Assembly (NCBI GenBank): GCA_016788295.1
Contig: JAEUSY010000045.1
Coordinates: 1-43,673, forward strand
Source of the DNA: Flavobacteriales bacterium
GTDB taxonomy: Bacteria; Bacteroidota; Bacteroidia; Flavobacteriales_F; PHOS-HE28
DNA: 43,673 nucleotides
Direction of reading: 5' to 3'
This document shows positions 1-8,363 of this stretch, piece after piece; the first letter of the stretch is position 1; each line of letters starts with the position of its first letter. A program made the position numbers and the translations under genes. The notes beneath the pieces are model-generated. The model worked only from the letters and a program-made list of their open reading frames with translations. It was not told the DNA's origin and did not search any database.

Positions 1-388
1 TGTCGCGCGCGCTCGTGAAGTGCTCCAGGGCGATGTTGAAGTGCTTCAATGCGCCGTTCACCTCATTGGCGATCACGAAGGAGACCCCGATCGAGAGGTG
101 AGCCCTGCCGATCAGCGTATCGTTCCCTGTGGGTTCAGCGACCCCCAGGATTCGGACCGCTGTGGACATGCAATCCTCCTGACGATTGAGGTACAGGTAC
201 TTCTGCACCAGCCGTGCGAGCAGCGCCACCTTCATGCGCGGATCGTCCGTGGCCTTTTCACGGGCGACCAAGGAATCCACTGGTAAGTCCTTGACCCGAT
301 CGCTGAGCGTATCGAGTGGCTGGGAGTAAAGCTGTTCGGAACCGATCAAGGCCATGACCAAGGCCAGCGTTCGGAAATTGAAGACCAT
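1..388 (-). CDS. TPR-type secreted/periplasmic protein, partial (C-terminus beyond window)
   Basis: Reading frame on the minus strand from ATG at 388, open to the window edge (129 codons seen). The N-terminus has a hydrophobic segment (FRTLALVMALIG) ending near SQP, which looks like a signal peptide. The rest matches the N-terminal part of the protein encoded just upstream in transcription (430-1893): both have a leader, a conserved EDCM motif, then NDTL followed by a GVxF and VNGAL(K/R)HF(N/S)IA helix pair typical of tetratricopeptide repeats. It begins 41 bases after the stop of that paralogue, so the two form a tandem duplicated pair probably read from one transcript. Function is unknown. 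TPRs usually bind proteins. Whether this copy also carries the C-terminal membrane helices of its neighbour cannot be seen. Confidence 0.75.
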   Translation of the reverse strand, partial: MVFNFRTLALVMALIGSEQLYSQPLDTLSDRVKDLPVDSLVAREKATDDPRMKVALLARLVQKYLYLNRQEDCMSTAVRILGVAEPTGNDTLIGRAHLSIGVSFVIANEVNGALKHFNIALEHFTSARD

Positions 389-429
389 GGTGATGGTTCG
401 TTCGTGAAGCGTGCGCACGTTCATGGGCA

Positions 430-1893
430 TCAACCGGCATTAGTGTCTGTTGGCCGTGCCTCCAGTTCCTCGATCGTCCTTCTTGCCGCCTCCAAGCGTA
501 CACGATTGTTCTTGCTCACGAGCATGTTGGTGATCAGCTTCTCCATGCGGTGGTGCAGCGGGAGCAGCAACCCGGCGATAGCGGCCATGCACAGCAGCAA
601 CAGCAGCGGTGAGTGGTGCGTGAGTTCGCCCAAGAACGGATGCACCAGCAGGTTGATGAACTCGAAGAAGAGCAGCAGCGCGATGAGCGAGAGGTTCTTG
701 ATGACCTTAGCGCCAACCACAGAGGTCCTGCTGAAGATGAGCAGGAAGATGCCGAGTGTGATCACGATGAGCGCGATGATCCCGAACTGGATGTTGCGGG
801 AGCGCTCCTCCTTGGCTTCCTCCCTCGCCTTCGCCTCCTCGCGGTCCTTCAATTCCTGCGTGAATAACTGGTTCTGCAATTGGCTCCTGTTCTGCAAGGC
901 CGATAGCGAATCGCGCCACGCGTGGGCGAGCTTCGAATACACGAGCGCGCTATCGGTCATGCCGTTCGCTGCAAAAGCATCGGACAAGGCCGTGGTGGAC
1001 CTGATCATGAGGGCTGGCTGCCGCACTTCGTCGGTGGCCGCGAATCCCTTGCGCGCCCAAGCAAGCGCCTCCGCAGCACGTCCCTGGCCGATGAGCAGCT
1101 TCGCGTACCCGGCCGAAGCGCCGATCAGCGCATCCAGCGTTCTGGCTGAATCCGCCACCGCCAATGCCCGCTTATAGTAGGGTTCTGCCACATCGTTCTC
1201 ACCACGCGCAGCATGCACATTAGCCATGATGAGCTTGTAGGCAGCGTAGCCGTACGGATCCGTGCCCGGCACCTTCATGACATCAGCCAGGCGGGCATAG
1301 TAGAGCGCGGAGTCCAGATCGCCGCGATCCATGTGGCACCTTGCCAGGATCGTCATCGAACGCCCGTGGATCCCTTGACCCAAGCCATAGGCCTGTGCCT
1401 TCCGCATGTAACGCAAGGTGCCATCGATATCCCCGACCTGCTGGTACACGATCGCGGTCTCCTTGCAGGTGAGGCTCATGCGCAGGCTGTCCCCGATCTG
1501 CTGGTAGCCATCGAAGGCGATGCTGAAGTGCCTCAGCGCCCCGTTCACATCGCTGAGCCTGGTGAACGCTACTCCGATACCGAAGTGGGCCAGGGCGAGC
1601 AGCGTGTCGTTCCTGGTCGATTCAGCCAACTCAAGTCCACGCATCGCCGCCTTCATGCAGTCCTCCGTGCGACCGAGAAAAGCGTACTGACCGGTAAGCC
1701 TGTTGATGGCAACCATCTTCAAACGGGAATCGGTCGCTACCCGCTCGATTGTTTCCAGTGAATCAACCGGCAGGCCGCGCAGCCTGACAAAGAGCGTGTC
1801 GATGGGTTGGGCGTGCACGGAGACAACCATGCCGAGCAGAAGCAGGCCAAGCGTGAATAAACGGATGGTACAGAACGGCCGGGAAGGGGTCAT
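430..1893 (-). CDS. TPR protein with three C-terminal membrane helices
   Basis: 487 aa from ATG at 1893. An upstream in-frame start at 2013 exists, but only this ATG is followed directly by a signal peptide (hydrophobic LFTLGLLLLGMVVSV, cleavage after HAQ). Residues about 30-330 form helical TPR-like pairs. A charged coiled-coil stretch rich in E/K/R follows, then three membrane helices (IIALIVITLGIFLLIF; LIALLLFFEFINLLV; LLLLLCMAAIAGLLL) and a short cytoplasmic-looking coiled coil. This layout resembles the sensor half of Bacteroidota TPR histidine kinases, but no kinase, GGDEF or DNA-binding domain follows; the protein ends in TDTNAG. It is paralogous to the partial gene downstream. A role as a periplasmic sensor or scaffold without its own output domain is inference. 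It is divergent from the MDR gene at 1994. Confidence 0.8.
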   Translation of the reverse strand: MTPSRPFCTIRLFTLGLLLLGMVVSVHAQPIDTLFVRLRGLPVDSLETIERVATDSRLKMVAINRLTGQYAFLGRTEDCMKAAMRGLELAESTRNDTLLALAHFGIGVAFTRLSDVNGALRHFSIAFDGYQQIGDSLRMSLTCKETAIVYQQVGDIDGTLRYMRKAQAYGLGQGIHGRSMTILARCHMDRGDLDSALYYARLADVMKVPGTDPYGYAAYKLIMANVHAARGENDVAEPYYKRALAVADSARTLDALIGASAGYAKLLIGQGRAAEALAWARKGFAATDEVRQPALMIRSTTALSDAFAANGMTDSALVYSKLAHAWRDSLSALQNRSQLQNQLFTQELKDREEAKAREEAKEERSRNIQFGIIALIVITLGIFLLIFSRTSVVGAKVIKNLSLIALLLFFEFINLLVHPFLGELTHHSPLLLLLCMAAIAGLLLPLHHRMEKLITNMLVSKNNRVRLEAARRTIEELEARPTDTNAG

Positions 1894-1993
1894 GGGTGGA
1901 TGAAAGCATAAAGATGCGGGTTCGCGGATGAACGCACGAATGCATCCACCAGCGGTAATGAGGGCCGTGCGCCGCAGCCGGACCTTTACGACC

Positions 1994-2953
1994 ATGAAAG
2001 CCGCCCTCGCCACCGCCTACGGAGGCCCCGATGTGATCCGCATCGCGGAAGTGCCCACGCCATCGCCGAAGAAGAACGAAGTGCTCATCCGCATCCATGC
2101 TTCGGCGGTGAACGCAGCGGATTGGCGGCTGCGGCGCGCCAACCCGTGGTTCGTGCGGCTGATCTTCGGGTTGCTCAAGCCACGCAGGGCGATCCTGGGC
2201 GTGGTCTTCGCCGGTGAAGTGGTGGAGACCGGCACGGACGTGACGAAGTACAAGAAGGGCGATCGCCTCTTCGGCTGGACGAGCATTATGGGGTTGGGTG
2301 GTCACGCGGAGTACATCGCGCTGAAGGAGAACGGAGCCTTCACCCGGATGCCCGATGCCATGTCGTACACCGATGCTGCCGCCATTCCATTCGGCTTCGG
2401 CACGGCGCGGCACTTCCTGGCCAAGGCTAAAGTGACCTCGGGCCAGCGCGTGCTCATATATGGCGCCTCGGGCGCGGTGGGCAGCGCTGCTGTTCAACTG
2501 GCGCGGGCGATGGGTGCGGAAGTGACCGGCGTATGCAGCACCCGCAATGTGGAGCTGGTCCGTTCGCTCGGCGCAACCGAAGTGCTGGACTACACCAAGG
2601 ATGACCTGTCCGCGCACCGGGATCGATACGACATGGTCTTCGAGACCGTGGGCAAGCTCCCGTTCGCTGAATGTGTGAAGCTGGTGAAGCCGAACGGCGT
2701 GATCATCACCGGGTCCGAAATGCCTGGACAGATGCTGAAGCGCGCATTCAGTGGCACGGGCGGCAAGAAGGTGGCGGTGATCGGCGGCACGGCGGCCGAA
2801 AGCGCAGTGGACATGCAGTACCTCGCGGAAATGTGGCAACAGAAAGCGATCCACACAGTGATCGACAGTACGTTCCCGCTGGCGCGCATCAAGGAGGCAC
2901 ACGTTGTCGCGGAAAGCGGCCGCAAAGTCGGGAGCGTGGTGGTGACGATCTGA
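1994..2953 (+). CDS. NAD(P)-dependent alcohol dehydrogenase/quinone oxidoreductase (MDR superfamily)
   Basis: 319 aa from ATG at 1994 (MKAALATAYGGPD); the earlier in-frame ATG at 1928 would add 22 residues that do not belong to the family. The N-terminal GroES-like domain has the MDR pattern ASAVNAADW and the G-D-R/V motif KKGDRLFGW. The Rossmann domain carries the nucleotide-binding motif YGASGAVGSAAVQLA at about residues 156-170, followed by GVCSTRN, where the residues that choose NADP(H) or NAD(H) lie. The structural and catalytic zinc cysteines of alcohol dehydrogenases are absent, so this belongs with the zinc-free quinone-oxidoreductase/enoyl-reductase-like branch. The substrate cannot be told. 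It stands alone, divergent from the TPR gene. A weak -7-like GACCTTTA sits just before the start. Confidence 0.9.
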   Translation: MKAALATAYGGPDVIRIAEVPTPSPKKNEVLIRIHASAVNAADWRLRRANPWFVRLIFGLLKPRRAILGVVFAGEVVETGTDVTKYKKGDRLFGWTSIMGLGGHAEYIALKENGAFTRMPDAMSYTDAAAIPFGFGTARHFLAKAKVTSGQRVLIYGASGAVGSAAVQLARAMGAEVTGVCSTRNVELVRSLGATEVLDYTKDDLSAHRDRYDMVFETVGKLPFAECVKLVKPNGVIITGSEMPGQMLKRAFSGTGGKKVAVIGGTAAESAVDMQYLAEMWQQKAIHTVIDSTFPLARIKEAHVVAESGRKVGSVVVTI

Positions 2954-3020
2954 ACGAACGCGACCGCTTATGGCCGGCAACGCTGTTAGCAACGGCCTGA
3001 ACGAACATGGTACCGCCCGC

Positions 3021-3028
3021 TACCTTCG
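3021..3028 (+). promoter_or_regulatory. -7 promoter element (TACCTTCG) of the LOG gene
   Basis: TACCTTCG matches the Bacteroidota consensus TAnnTTTG at 7 of 8 positions and ends 6 bases before the ATG at 3035. Transcription about seven bases downstream would begin at or next to the start codon, so the mRNA may be leaderless. No clear -33 TTG is seen at the usual distance. Confidence 0.6.
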
Positions 3029-3034
3029 CGCCCC

Positions 3035-3793
3035 ATGCCCTCAGCCACGAACAAACGGATCGACCTCAGCTTTCTCGAAGGCCCGCGCACCCGCTGGCAG
3101 GAACTGACCTCGGTGGCGAGCATTGCGAGCGAATTCCTGTACGGTTTCCGTAAGCTGCATTTCGTTGGGCCATGCGTCACCTTCTTCGGCAGCGCGCGGT
3201 TCACCGAGGAACATCCGTACTATCAAGTGACGCGTGAAATGGCCCAGCGTGTGGGGCAGATCGGGTTCACCATCATGACCGGCGGTGGACCCGGGATCAT
3301 GGAGGCCGCCAATCGGGGTGCGAGGGACGTAGGTGCGCGCAGCGTGGGCTGCAACATCGTGCTACCCTTCGAACAGAAGCCCAACCCCTACCTCGATGTC
3401 TCACTGAGCTTCGAGCGTTTCTTCGTACGCAAGGTGCTCCTGTTGAAATACAGTGTGGCCTTCGTGGTGATGCCCGGAGGGGCCGGCACATTGGATGAGC
3501 TCTTCGAGGCCATCACGCTGATCCAAACAGGCAAGATCAAGAACTTCCCCATACTGCTATACGACAGCACCTACTGGGCACCCATGCTGGAGCAGATCGA
3601 ACGCATGGTGCAGGAAGGCACGCTGAACCGCAAGGAGCTCGCTTTCGTGCAAGTGGCCGATTCCATTGAGGAGGCCGGCACCTTCCTACAGGACCGTCTG
3701 GTGCTGATGTGGCAAGAGGCCCGCGGACGCAAGGACCAGCCCAAATGGTGGTTCCTGGAGGACCGGGTTAACGGAAAGGTAAGATCCGCTTAA
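3035..3793 (+). CDS. LOG-family Rossmann-fold protein (TIGR00730 type)
   Basis: 252 aa. Shows both signatures of the lysine-decarboxylase-like/LOG family: GGGPGIMEAAN at residues 83-93 and PGGAGTLDE at 147-155, which in characterised members form the nucleotide-binding and catalytic site of cytokinin riboside 5'-monophosphate phosphoribohydrolase. Bacterial members act on nucleoside monophosphates (for example AMP to adenine plus ribose 5-phosphate in vitro), but the cellular role is often unclear, and a true lysine decarboxylase activity should not be assumed. Soluble, with no signal peptide. The 40-residue N-terminal extension before the Rossmann fold is common in Bacteroidota homologues. 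Monocistronic, with a -7 element directly before the ATG. Confidence 0.92.
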   Translation: MPSATNKRIDLSFLEGPRTRWQELTSVASIASEFLYGFRKLHFVGPCVTFFGSARFTEEHPYYQVTREMAQRVGQIGFTIMTGGGPGIMEAANRGARDVGARSVGCNIVLPFEQKPNPYLDVSLSFERFFVRKVLLLKYSVAFVVMPGGAGTLDELFEAITLIQTGKIKNFPILLYDSTYWAPMLEQIERMVQEGTLNRKELAFVQVADSIEEAGTFLQDRLVLMWQEARGRKDQPKWWFLEDRVNGKVRSA

Positions 3794-3846
3794 CGTCGGT
3801 AACCCTGCGTTAACATGGTGCCAACAGGCGCGTAATAGGGCCACGG

Positions 3847-3854
3847 GACCTTTG
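3847..3854 (+). promoter_or_regulatory. -7 promoter element (GACCTTTG) of the TonB-receptor gene
   Basis: GACCTTTG, one mismatch (first T to G) from TAnnTTTG, lies 36 bases before the ATG at 3891. It supports the shorter start at 3891 over an in-frame upstream codon at 3852, which would overlap the element. Confidence 0.5.
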
Positions 3855-3890
3855 CAGCGCGAAAGATCACTTAGATCGTTCGCTTCTGCG

Positions 3891-6701
3891 ATGTACCGAT
3901 CATTCCTTGTTCTTCTTGCCTTTGTTCTGGGTCTTTCCGCTTCGGCGCAAAAGGGTACCGTTACCGGCACCATTACCGCGCCCGAGGCTGGCAAGGTGCA
4001 GCCCATGCCCTTCGTGAACGTTGCCCTGAAAGGCACCACCACGGGCGCCACCACCGACCTGGACGGCAAGTTCAGCTTCCAGGCCGAACCCGGTGAATAC
4101 CTGCTGGTGGTGAGCTTCGTGGGTTACGAGCCCGTGGAACGCCCTGTGACCGTGGTGGCCGACCGCACCGTGAAAGTGGACCTGGAACTGAAGACGCTGG
4201 CCATCGAGATCAAGACCTTCGAAGTGGTGACCGAACGCCGCACCGAGACCGAAGCGGCCGTGGTGATGGAGACGCGCCAGAGCGAGCAGGTGGTGAACGG
4301 CATGGGCCGCGAGCAGATCGCCAAAGGCCAGGACCGTACCGCAGGTGATGTGGTGAAGCGTATTCCCGGCGTGACCATGGTAGGCGACCGCTTCGTGATG
4401 ATCCGCGGCCTGGCCGACCGCTACAACACGGTGATGCTGAACGATGTGATCGCCCCGAGCATGGAGAGCGATCGCCGTGCCTTCAGCTTCGACATATTGC
4501 CCAGCGGCGCCTTGGACCGCGTAATGATCTACAAGACCGGTGCACCCGAGCTACCGGGCGAGTTCGCTGGTGGTGTGATCAAGCTGTATACCGTGAACGT
4601 GCCTTCCGAGAACACCACGCGCGTTGACTATAGCACATCGTTCCGTCCCGGCACCACCTTCGGCGCCTTCAATCAAGGGCAAACGAGCAGCACCGACGCA
4701 TTGGGCTTTGACAATGGTCTCCGCCAGCTCCCTTCCTCCTTTCCCAGCAACCTCTACAACACCACCCCTGAACGCCTGCAAAGCGCCGGGCGCTCGTTGG
4801 CCAACAACTGGACCGCACAGCAGAGCACGGCCATGCCCGACCAGCGCTTCGGCCTGATGCTGGCGCGACGCTTCGGTGGCGAAGGCAGCAAGGTGACCGG
4901 CGGCAACATCACCGGCCTGCAGTACACGAACACCCGCCAATCATACACCGCGAAGAACTACAACTACAACGTGTTCGATCCGGTCTCGCAGCGCAGTGAC
5001 AGCATCTACAACTACAGCGACAACGAGAACTTCCACCAGGTGCGTGTAAGCGCGCTGAGCAACTTCAGCCTGTTGGTGGGCACACGCACCAAGTTGGAGT
5101 TCCGCAACCTGTTCACCCAGCAGGGCATCGACCAGACCACCCTGCGTACCGGGAACAACTTCGAGGAGCAGTTCGAGGTAAAGAACTACGCCTTCCGTTA
5201 CCAGCAGCGCACCATCTACAGCGGTCAGCTGCACGGCAGCCACGACCTGGTGAGCGATGTGAGCAAGATCAGCTGGACCGCAGGCTACGGCCGCACCTGG
5301 AGCAAGGAGCCCGACTTCCGCCGCCTGCGTACCGTGCGCGACATCAACGCCACAGATGCGAACACGCCGTTCCAGACCATCATTCCGCCGGGCGCCACCA
5401 CGTTGGATGCCGGCCGCTTTTTCTCCGACATGAACGAGTCGGTGATGACCGGCAAGGTGGACTATGAACACAAGTTCGCGGGCGAGACCAACACCTTCCG
5501 TTTCCGTGCAGGCCTGTTCACCGAACTGAAGGACCGCAGCTTCAGCGCGCGCTGGATGAGCTTCCGTGCATCCAACAGCTCACAGTTGGACCAGAGCCTG
5601 CTCTTTGCCCCGTTGGACGAAGTGTTCTCCTCGCCCAACATCAACAATACCACCGGCTTCAAACTGGAAGAGGGCACCAACCCCAGCGACCGTTACTCGG
5701 CCTCCAACACCTTGTTCGCAGGTTACGTGGGCGGCACCATCAGCTTGGCATCGCTCACGGTTATCTCGGCCGGTGTGCGTGCCGAGCACAATACGCAACA
5801 ACTGAACAGCGCCACGTTCGGTGGTCGCCGCGTGAACGTGGACAACCCGATCCTCAGCATCCTGCCCTCGATCAATGCTTCGCGCCAACTGACCGAGCGC
5901 TCGCAGGTGCGCGTGGCCTGGGCCACCACGGTGAACCGTCCGGAGTTCCGCGAGCTGGCTCCCTTCTCGTTCTACGACTTCAGCTTCAACAACGTGCTCA
6001 CGGGTAACGACAGCCTGCAGATCGCAACGATCCAGAACGTGGATGCGCGTTACGAGTTCTACCCGAGCGCTGCCGAAGTGGTGAGCTTCGGTGTGTTCTA
6101 TAAACACTTCACCAACCCCATCGAGATGTTCTTCATGCCCGGTGCCGGCAGCGGTGGAACACGCAACTTCTCCTACGGCAACGCACAGAACGCCACCAGC
6201 ATCGGAGCCGAGTTGGAAGTGCGTCGCCAGCTCAGCGGCCTGTTCACCGAGGGCTACCTGAGCCGCGTGGGCGTGATGCTGAACGCAGCATACATCCACA
6301 CCGAAGTCGTACTGGGTGATGAAGCGCGCGGCCAGGCACAACAGCGCCCCCTGATGGGTCAGTCGCCGTACATCATCAACGCCGGCCTGTACTACCAGGA
6401 CACCGAGCGCAAGCTGCAGTACAACATCCTCTACAACGTGATCGGTCCCCGCCTATTTGCCGTAGGCACCTATGGCACGCCTGACATCTACGAAATGCCC
6501 CGCAATGTGGTGGACCTGACGGTGACCAAAGGGCTCGGCAAGAAGTTCGAGCTGAAGCTGAGCGCGCAGGACATCCTGAACCAGCGCACGCTGTTGATCC
6601 AGGACTCCAACGAAAGCGGCGGCATCGACGACCGCGATGAGGAGATCATGAGCTTCCGTCGCGGGGCGTACTTCACCGTGGGGCTTGGCCTGCGGCTGTG
6701 A
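3891..6701 (+). CDS. TonB-dependent receptor with carboxypeptidase-like N-terminal domain
   Basis: 936 aa. Signal peptide MYRSFLVLLAFVLGLSASAQ (1-20) selects the ATG at 3891. Residues about 21-105 form a carboxypeptidase-regulatory-like beta domain (TTTGATTDLDGKFSF, VSFVGYEP), usual in Bacteroidota receptors. A plug domain follows (GDVVKRIPGV, MIRGLADRYNTVMLND, then RAFSFDILPSGALDRVMIYK and GEFAGGVIKL). The remainder is a long 22-strand-type barrel ending in TVGLGLRL. It imports a ligand across the outer membrane using TonB/ExbBD energy; the ligand is unknown. No SusD-like partner is next to it, so it is not a classic glycan-uptake pair. The next gene on the same strand is a beta-helix lipoprotein that may be its surface partner (inference). 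Confidence 0.93.
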   Translation: MYRSFLVLLAFVLGLSASAQKGTVTGTITAPEAGKVQPMPFVNVALKGTTTGATTDLDGKFSFQAEPGEYLLVVSFVGYEPVERPVTVVADRTVKVDLELKTLAIEIKTFEVVTERRTETEAAVVMETRQSEQVVNGMGREQIAKGQDRTAGDVVKRIPGVTMVGDRFVMIRGLADRYNTVMLNDVIAPSMESDRRAFSFDILPSGALDRVMIYKTGAPELPGEFAGGVIKLYTVNVPSENTTRVDYSTSFRPGTTFGAFNQGQTSSTDALGFDNGLRQLPSSFPSNLYNTTPERLQSAGRSLANNWTAQQSTAMPDQRFGLMLARRFGGEGSKVTGGNITGLQYTNTRQSYTAKNYNYNVFDPVSQRSDSIYNYSDNENFHQVRVSALSNFSLLVGTRTKLEFRNLFTQQGIDQTTLRTGNNFEEQFEVKNYAFRYQQRTIYSGQLHGSHDLVSDVSKISWTAGYGRTWSKEPDFRRLRTVRDINATDANTPFQTIIPPGATTLDAGRFFSDMNESVMTGKVDYEHKFAGETNTFRFRAGLFTELKDRSFSARWMSFRASNSSQLDQSLLFAPLDEVFSSPNINNTTGFKLEEGTNPSDRYSASNTLFAGYVGGTISLASLTVISAGVRAEHNTQQLNSATFGGRRVNVDNPILSILPSINASRQLTERSQVRVAWATTVNRPEFRELAPFSFYDFSFNNVLTGNDSLQIATIQNVDARYEFYPSAAEVVSFGVFYKHFTNPIEMFFMPGAGSGGTRNFSYGNAQNATSIGAELEVRRQLSGLFTEGYLSRVGVMLNAAYIHTEVVLGDEARGQAQQRPLMGQSPYIINAGLYYQDTERKLQYNILYNVIGPRLFAVGTYGTPDIYEMPRNVVDLTVTKGLGKKFELKLSAQDILNQRTLLIQDSNESGGIDDRDEEIMSFRRGAYFTVGLGLRL

Positions 6702-6732
6702 AGGGTTCCTCCCCACGACGATACGACGATAC

Positions 6733-6756
6733 GAAGGCCCGATGAACCGGGCCTTC
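6733..6756 (+). terminator. Hairpin terminator after the TonB-receptor gene
   Basis: Nine-base perfect stem GAAGGCCCG (6733-6741) with CGGGCCTTC (6748-6756) and a 6-base loop, 31 bases after the stop codon. There is no T-run after it, so it may be a weak terminator or an mRNA-stabilising hairpin. Confidence 0.5.
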
Positions 6757-6839
6757 GGTCATGTAAGGACCTAACAGAAATTTAATGTCGATTGACGATC
6801 AGATAATCCTGCACGCAACATCAGGTAACACTGTTGCCG

Positions 6840-6847
6840 TGCCTTTG
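6840..6847 (+). promoter_or_regulatory. -7 promoter element (TGCCTTTG) of the beta-helix lipoprotein gene
   Basis: TGCCTTTG differs from TAnnTTTG at one base and lies 13 bases before the ATG at 6861. This suggests the lipoprotein can be transcribed separately from the receptor upstream. Confidence 0.5.
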
Positions 6848-6860
6848 TGGGCGTAAAACA

Positions 6861-8288
6861 ATGAGAACCAACATGAGCTTCCTGAAGAACAAAGCGCTTG
6901 GCATTCTGATGCTAGGTGCCGTGGCCGTGGCATTGCCCGCCTGCAAGAAAAAGGAGGGTTGCAAAGACCCCGCCGCAACGAACTATGATCCCGATGCGGA
7001 CAAGGACTGCTGCTGCGAATACGCAACGAACAACGGTAGCACCATCGAGGTGACGGCCAATATCACCACGAACACCACGTGGACCAGCAACAACAAGTAC
7101 CTGCTGAAAGGCTTCATTTACATTGAGGACGGCGCCACGCTGACCATCCAGCCCGGCACCATCATCAAGGGCGACAAGCCCACGAAAGGCACGCTGATCG
7201 TGAAGCGGGGTGGCAAGCTGATCGCCGACGGTACGGCCAGCCAGCCCATCGTGTTCACCAGCAACCAGCCGGCCGGCAGCCGCGACTACGGCGACTGGGG
7301 CGGCATCATCATCTGCGGTCGTGCCCCGCACAACCAGCCCAGCGACCCCACCATCGAGGGTGGCGTGGATGCCCAATATGGCGGCACTGACCCCAACGAC
7401 AATAGCGGCACCCTGCGTTATGTGCGCATTGAGTTCAGCGGCATCCCCTTCCAGCCCAACCAGGAGATCAATGGCCTGACCATGGGTGGCGTGGGTCGCG
7501 GCACCATCCTGGAGCATATCCAAGTGAGCTACTGCGGCGATGACAGCTATGAGTGGTTCGGTGGTACGGTGAACGCCAAGTACCTGATCGCACTGCGCGG
7601 CTGGGACGACGACTTCGATCAGGACTTCGGCTGGCAGGGAAAGGTGCAGTGGGCCGTGAGCCTGCGCGACCCCAACGTGGCCGACCAAAGCAGCAGCAAC
7701 GGTTTTGAGTGCGATAACGATGCGGCAGGCAACTCAGCCTCGCCCTACAGCCAGGGCACTTGGAGCAACGTGAGCGTCTTCGGCCCGAAAGCCGACGCCA
7801 GCACCACCATCAATGCCCAGTACGCCCGCGCCCTGCACCTGCGTCGCAACACCCAGACCCGCGTGTTCAACAGCGTGTTCGCTGGCTACCCCACGGGCCT
7901 GTACATCGATGGCAACACCACGCAGGCCAATGCCACCAACAACGACCTGATGTTCCGCGGCAACGTGCTCTCCGGAATGGGCACCGCACTGAACGTGCCC
8001 AGCGGACAGAACTGGGACCAGGCCGCCCTCACCACCTGGTTCAACACGGCCGGTTGGAACAACACCATCTACGCCAACAACAGCGAACTGCAGGTGGCCA
8101 ACCCCTTCAACCTCACCAACCCGAACTTCCTGCCCAACAGCGGAAGCCCCTTGCTGAGCGGTGCCGACTTCAGCTGGAGCCCGCTCGCGGACAGCTTCTT
8201 CACCCCGGTGAGCTACCGTGGCGCCTTTGGCACCGAGAACTGGACCGCCGGCTGGGCCAACTGGGACCCCCAGAACACCGCTTACTGA
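6861..8288 (+). CDS. Putative surface lipoprotein with right-handed beta-helix-like repeats
   Basis: 475 aa from ATG 6861 (6873 is an equally possible start). The lipobox LPAC places the lipidated cysteine at residue 28, followed by KKKEG, a charged stretch like the lipoprotein export signals of Bacteroidota, so surface exposure is plausible. Next comes a Cys-rich calcium-loop-like segment (GCKDPAATNYDPDAD, then DCCCEY) of the kind found in secreted Bacteroidota proteins. The body begins with ANITTNTTWTSNNKYLL and has strand-turn repeats (GATLTIQPGTIIKG, GTLIVKRGGKLIADG) typical of a parallel beta-helix. A later aromatic/acidic stretch (GWDDDFDQDFGWQGK) is conserved-looking. Homologues in the phylum are sometimes misnamed multidrug transporter; nothing here is a transporter. 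It probably works with the adjacent TonB receptor (inference). No T9SS tail is seen. Confidence 0.75.
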   Translation: MRTNMSFLKNKALGILMLGAVAVALPACKKKEGCKDPAATNYDPDADKDCCCEYATNNGSTIEVTANITTNTTWTSNNKYLLKGFIYIEDGATLTIQPGTIIKGDKPTKGTLIVKRGGKLIADGTASQPIVFTSNQPAGSRDYGDWGGIIICGRAPHNQPSDPTIEGGVDAQYGGTDPNDNSGTLRYVRIEFSGIPFQPNQEINGLTMGGVGRGTILEHIQVSYCGDDSYEWFGGTVNAKYLIALRGWDDDFDQDFGWQGKVQWAVSLRDPNVADQSSSNGFECDNDAAGNSASPYSQGTWSNVSVFGPKADASTTINAQYARALHLRRNTQTRVFNSVFAGYPTGLYIDGNTTQANATNNDLMFRGNVLSGMGTALNVPSGQNWDQAALTTWFNTAGWNNTIYANNSELQVANPFNLTNPNFLPNSGSPLLSGADFSWSPLADSFFTPVSYRGAFGTENWTAGWANWDPQNTAY

Positions 8289-8323
8289 GCACGGTACATC
8301 GCAAATAGCCCGCTCGGTACACG

Positions 8324-8349
8324 AAAGGCCCCGCTTCGGCGGGGCTTTT
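8324..8349. terminator. Bidirectional rho-independent terminator
   Basis: Stem GCCCCGC/GCGGGGC closed by a TTCG tetraloop (8335-8338), extended by one G-T pair and flanking A/T pairs, followed by TTTT on the plus strand and preceded by AAA, so it reads as a terminator on both strands. It separates the convergent lipoprotein gene (stop 8288) and the DedA-like gene (stop 8364). Confidence 0.9.
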
Positions 8350-8363
8350 CCATTGGTGGCCGG

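Noticed and set aside
2954..3020. Possible terminator GGCCG...CGGCC after the MDR gene
   Set aside because: Five-base stem with a 16-base loop and no T-run is too weak to call.
3035..3793. Lysine decarboxylase annotation for the LOG-family protein
   Set aside because: PGG-x-GT-x-x-E marks LOG phosphoribohydrolases; the decarboxylase name is a known misannotation.
6715..6734. Short tandem repeat ACGACGAT x2 after the TonB-receptor gene
   Set aside because: Only two and a half units of 8 bases, with no link to a gene or structure; likely chance.
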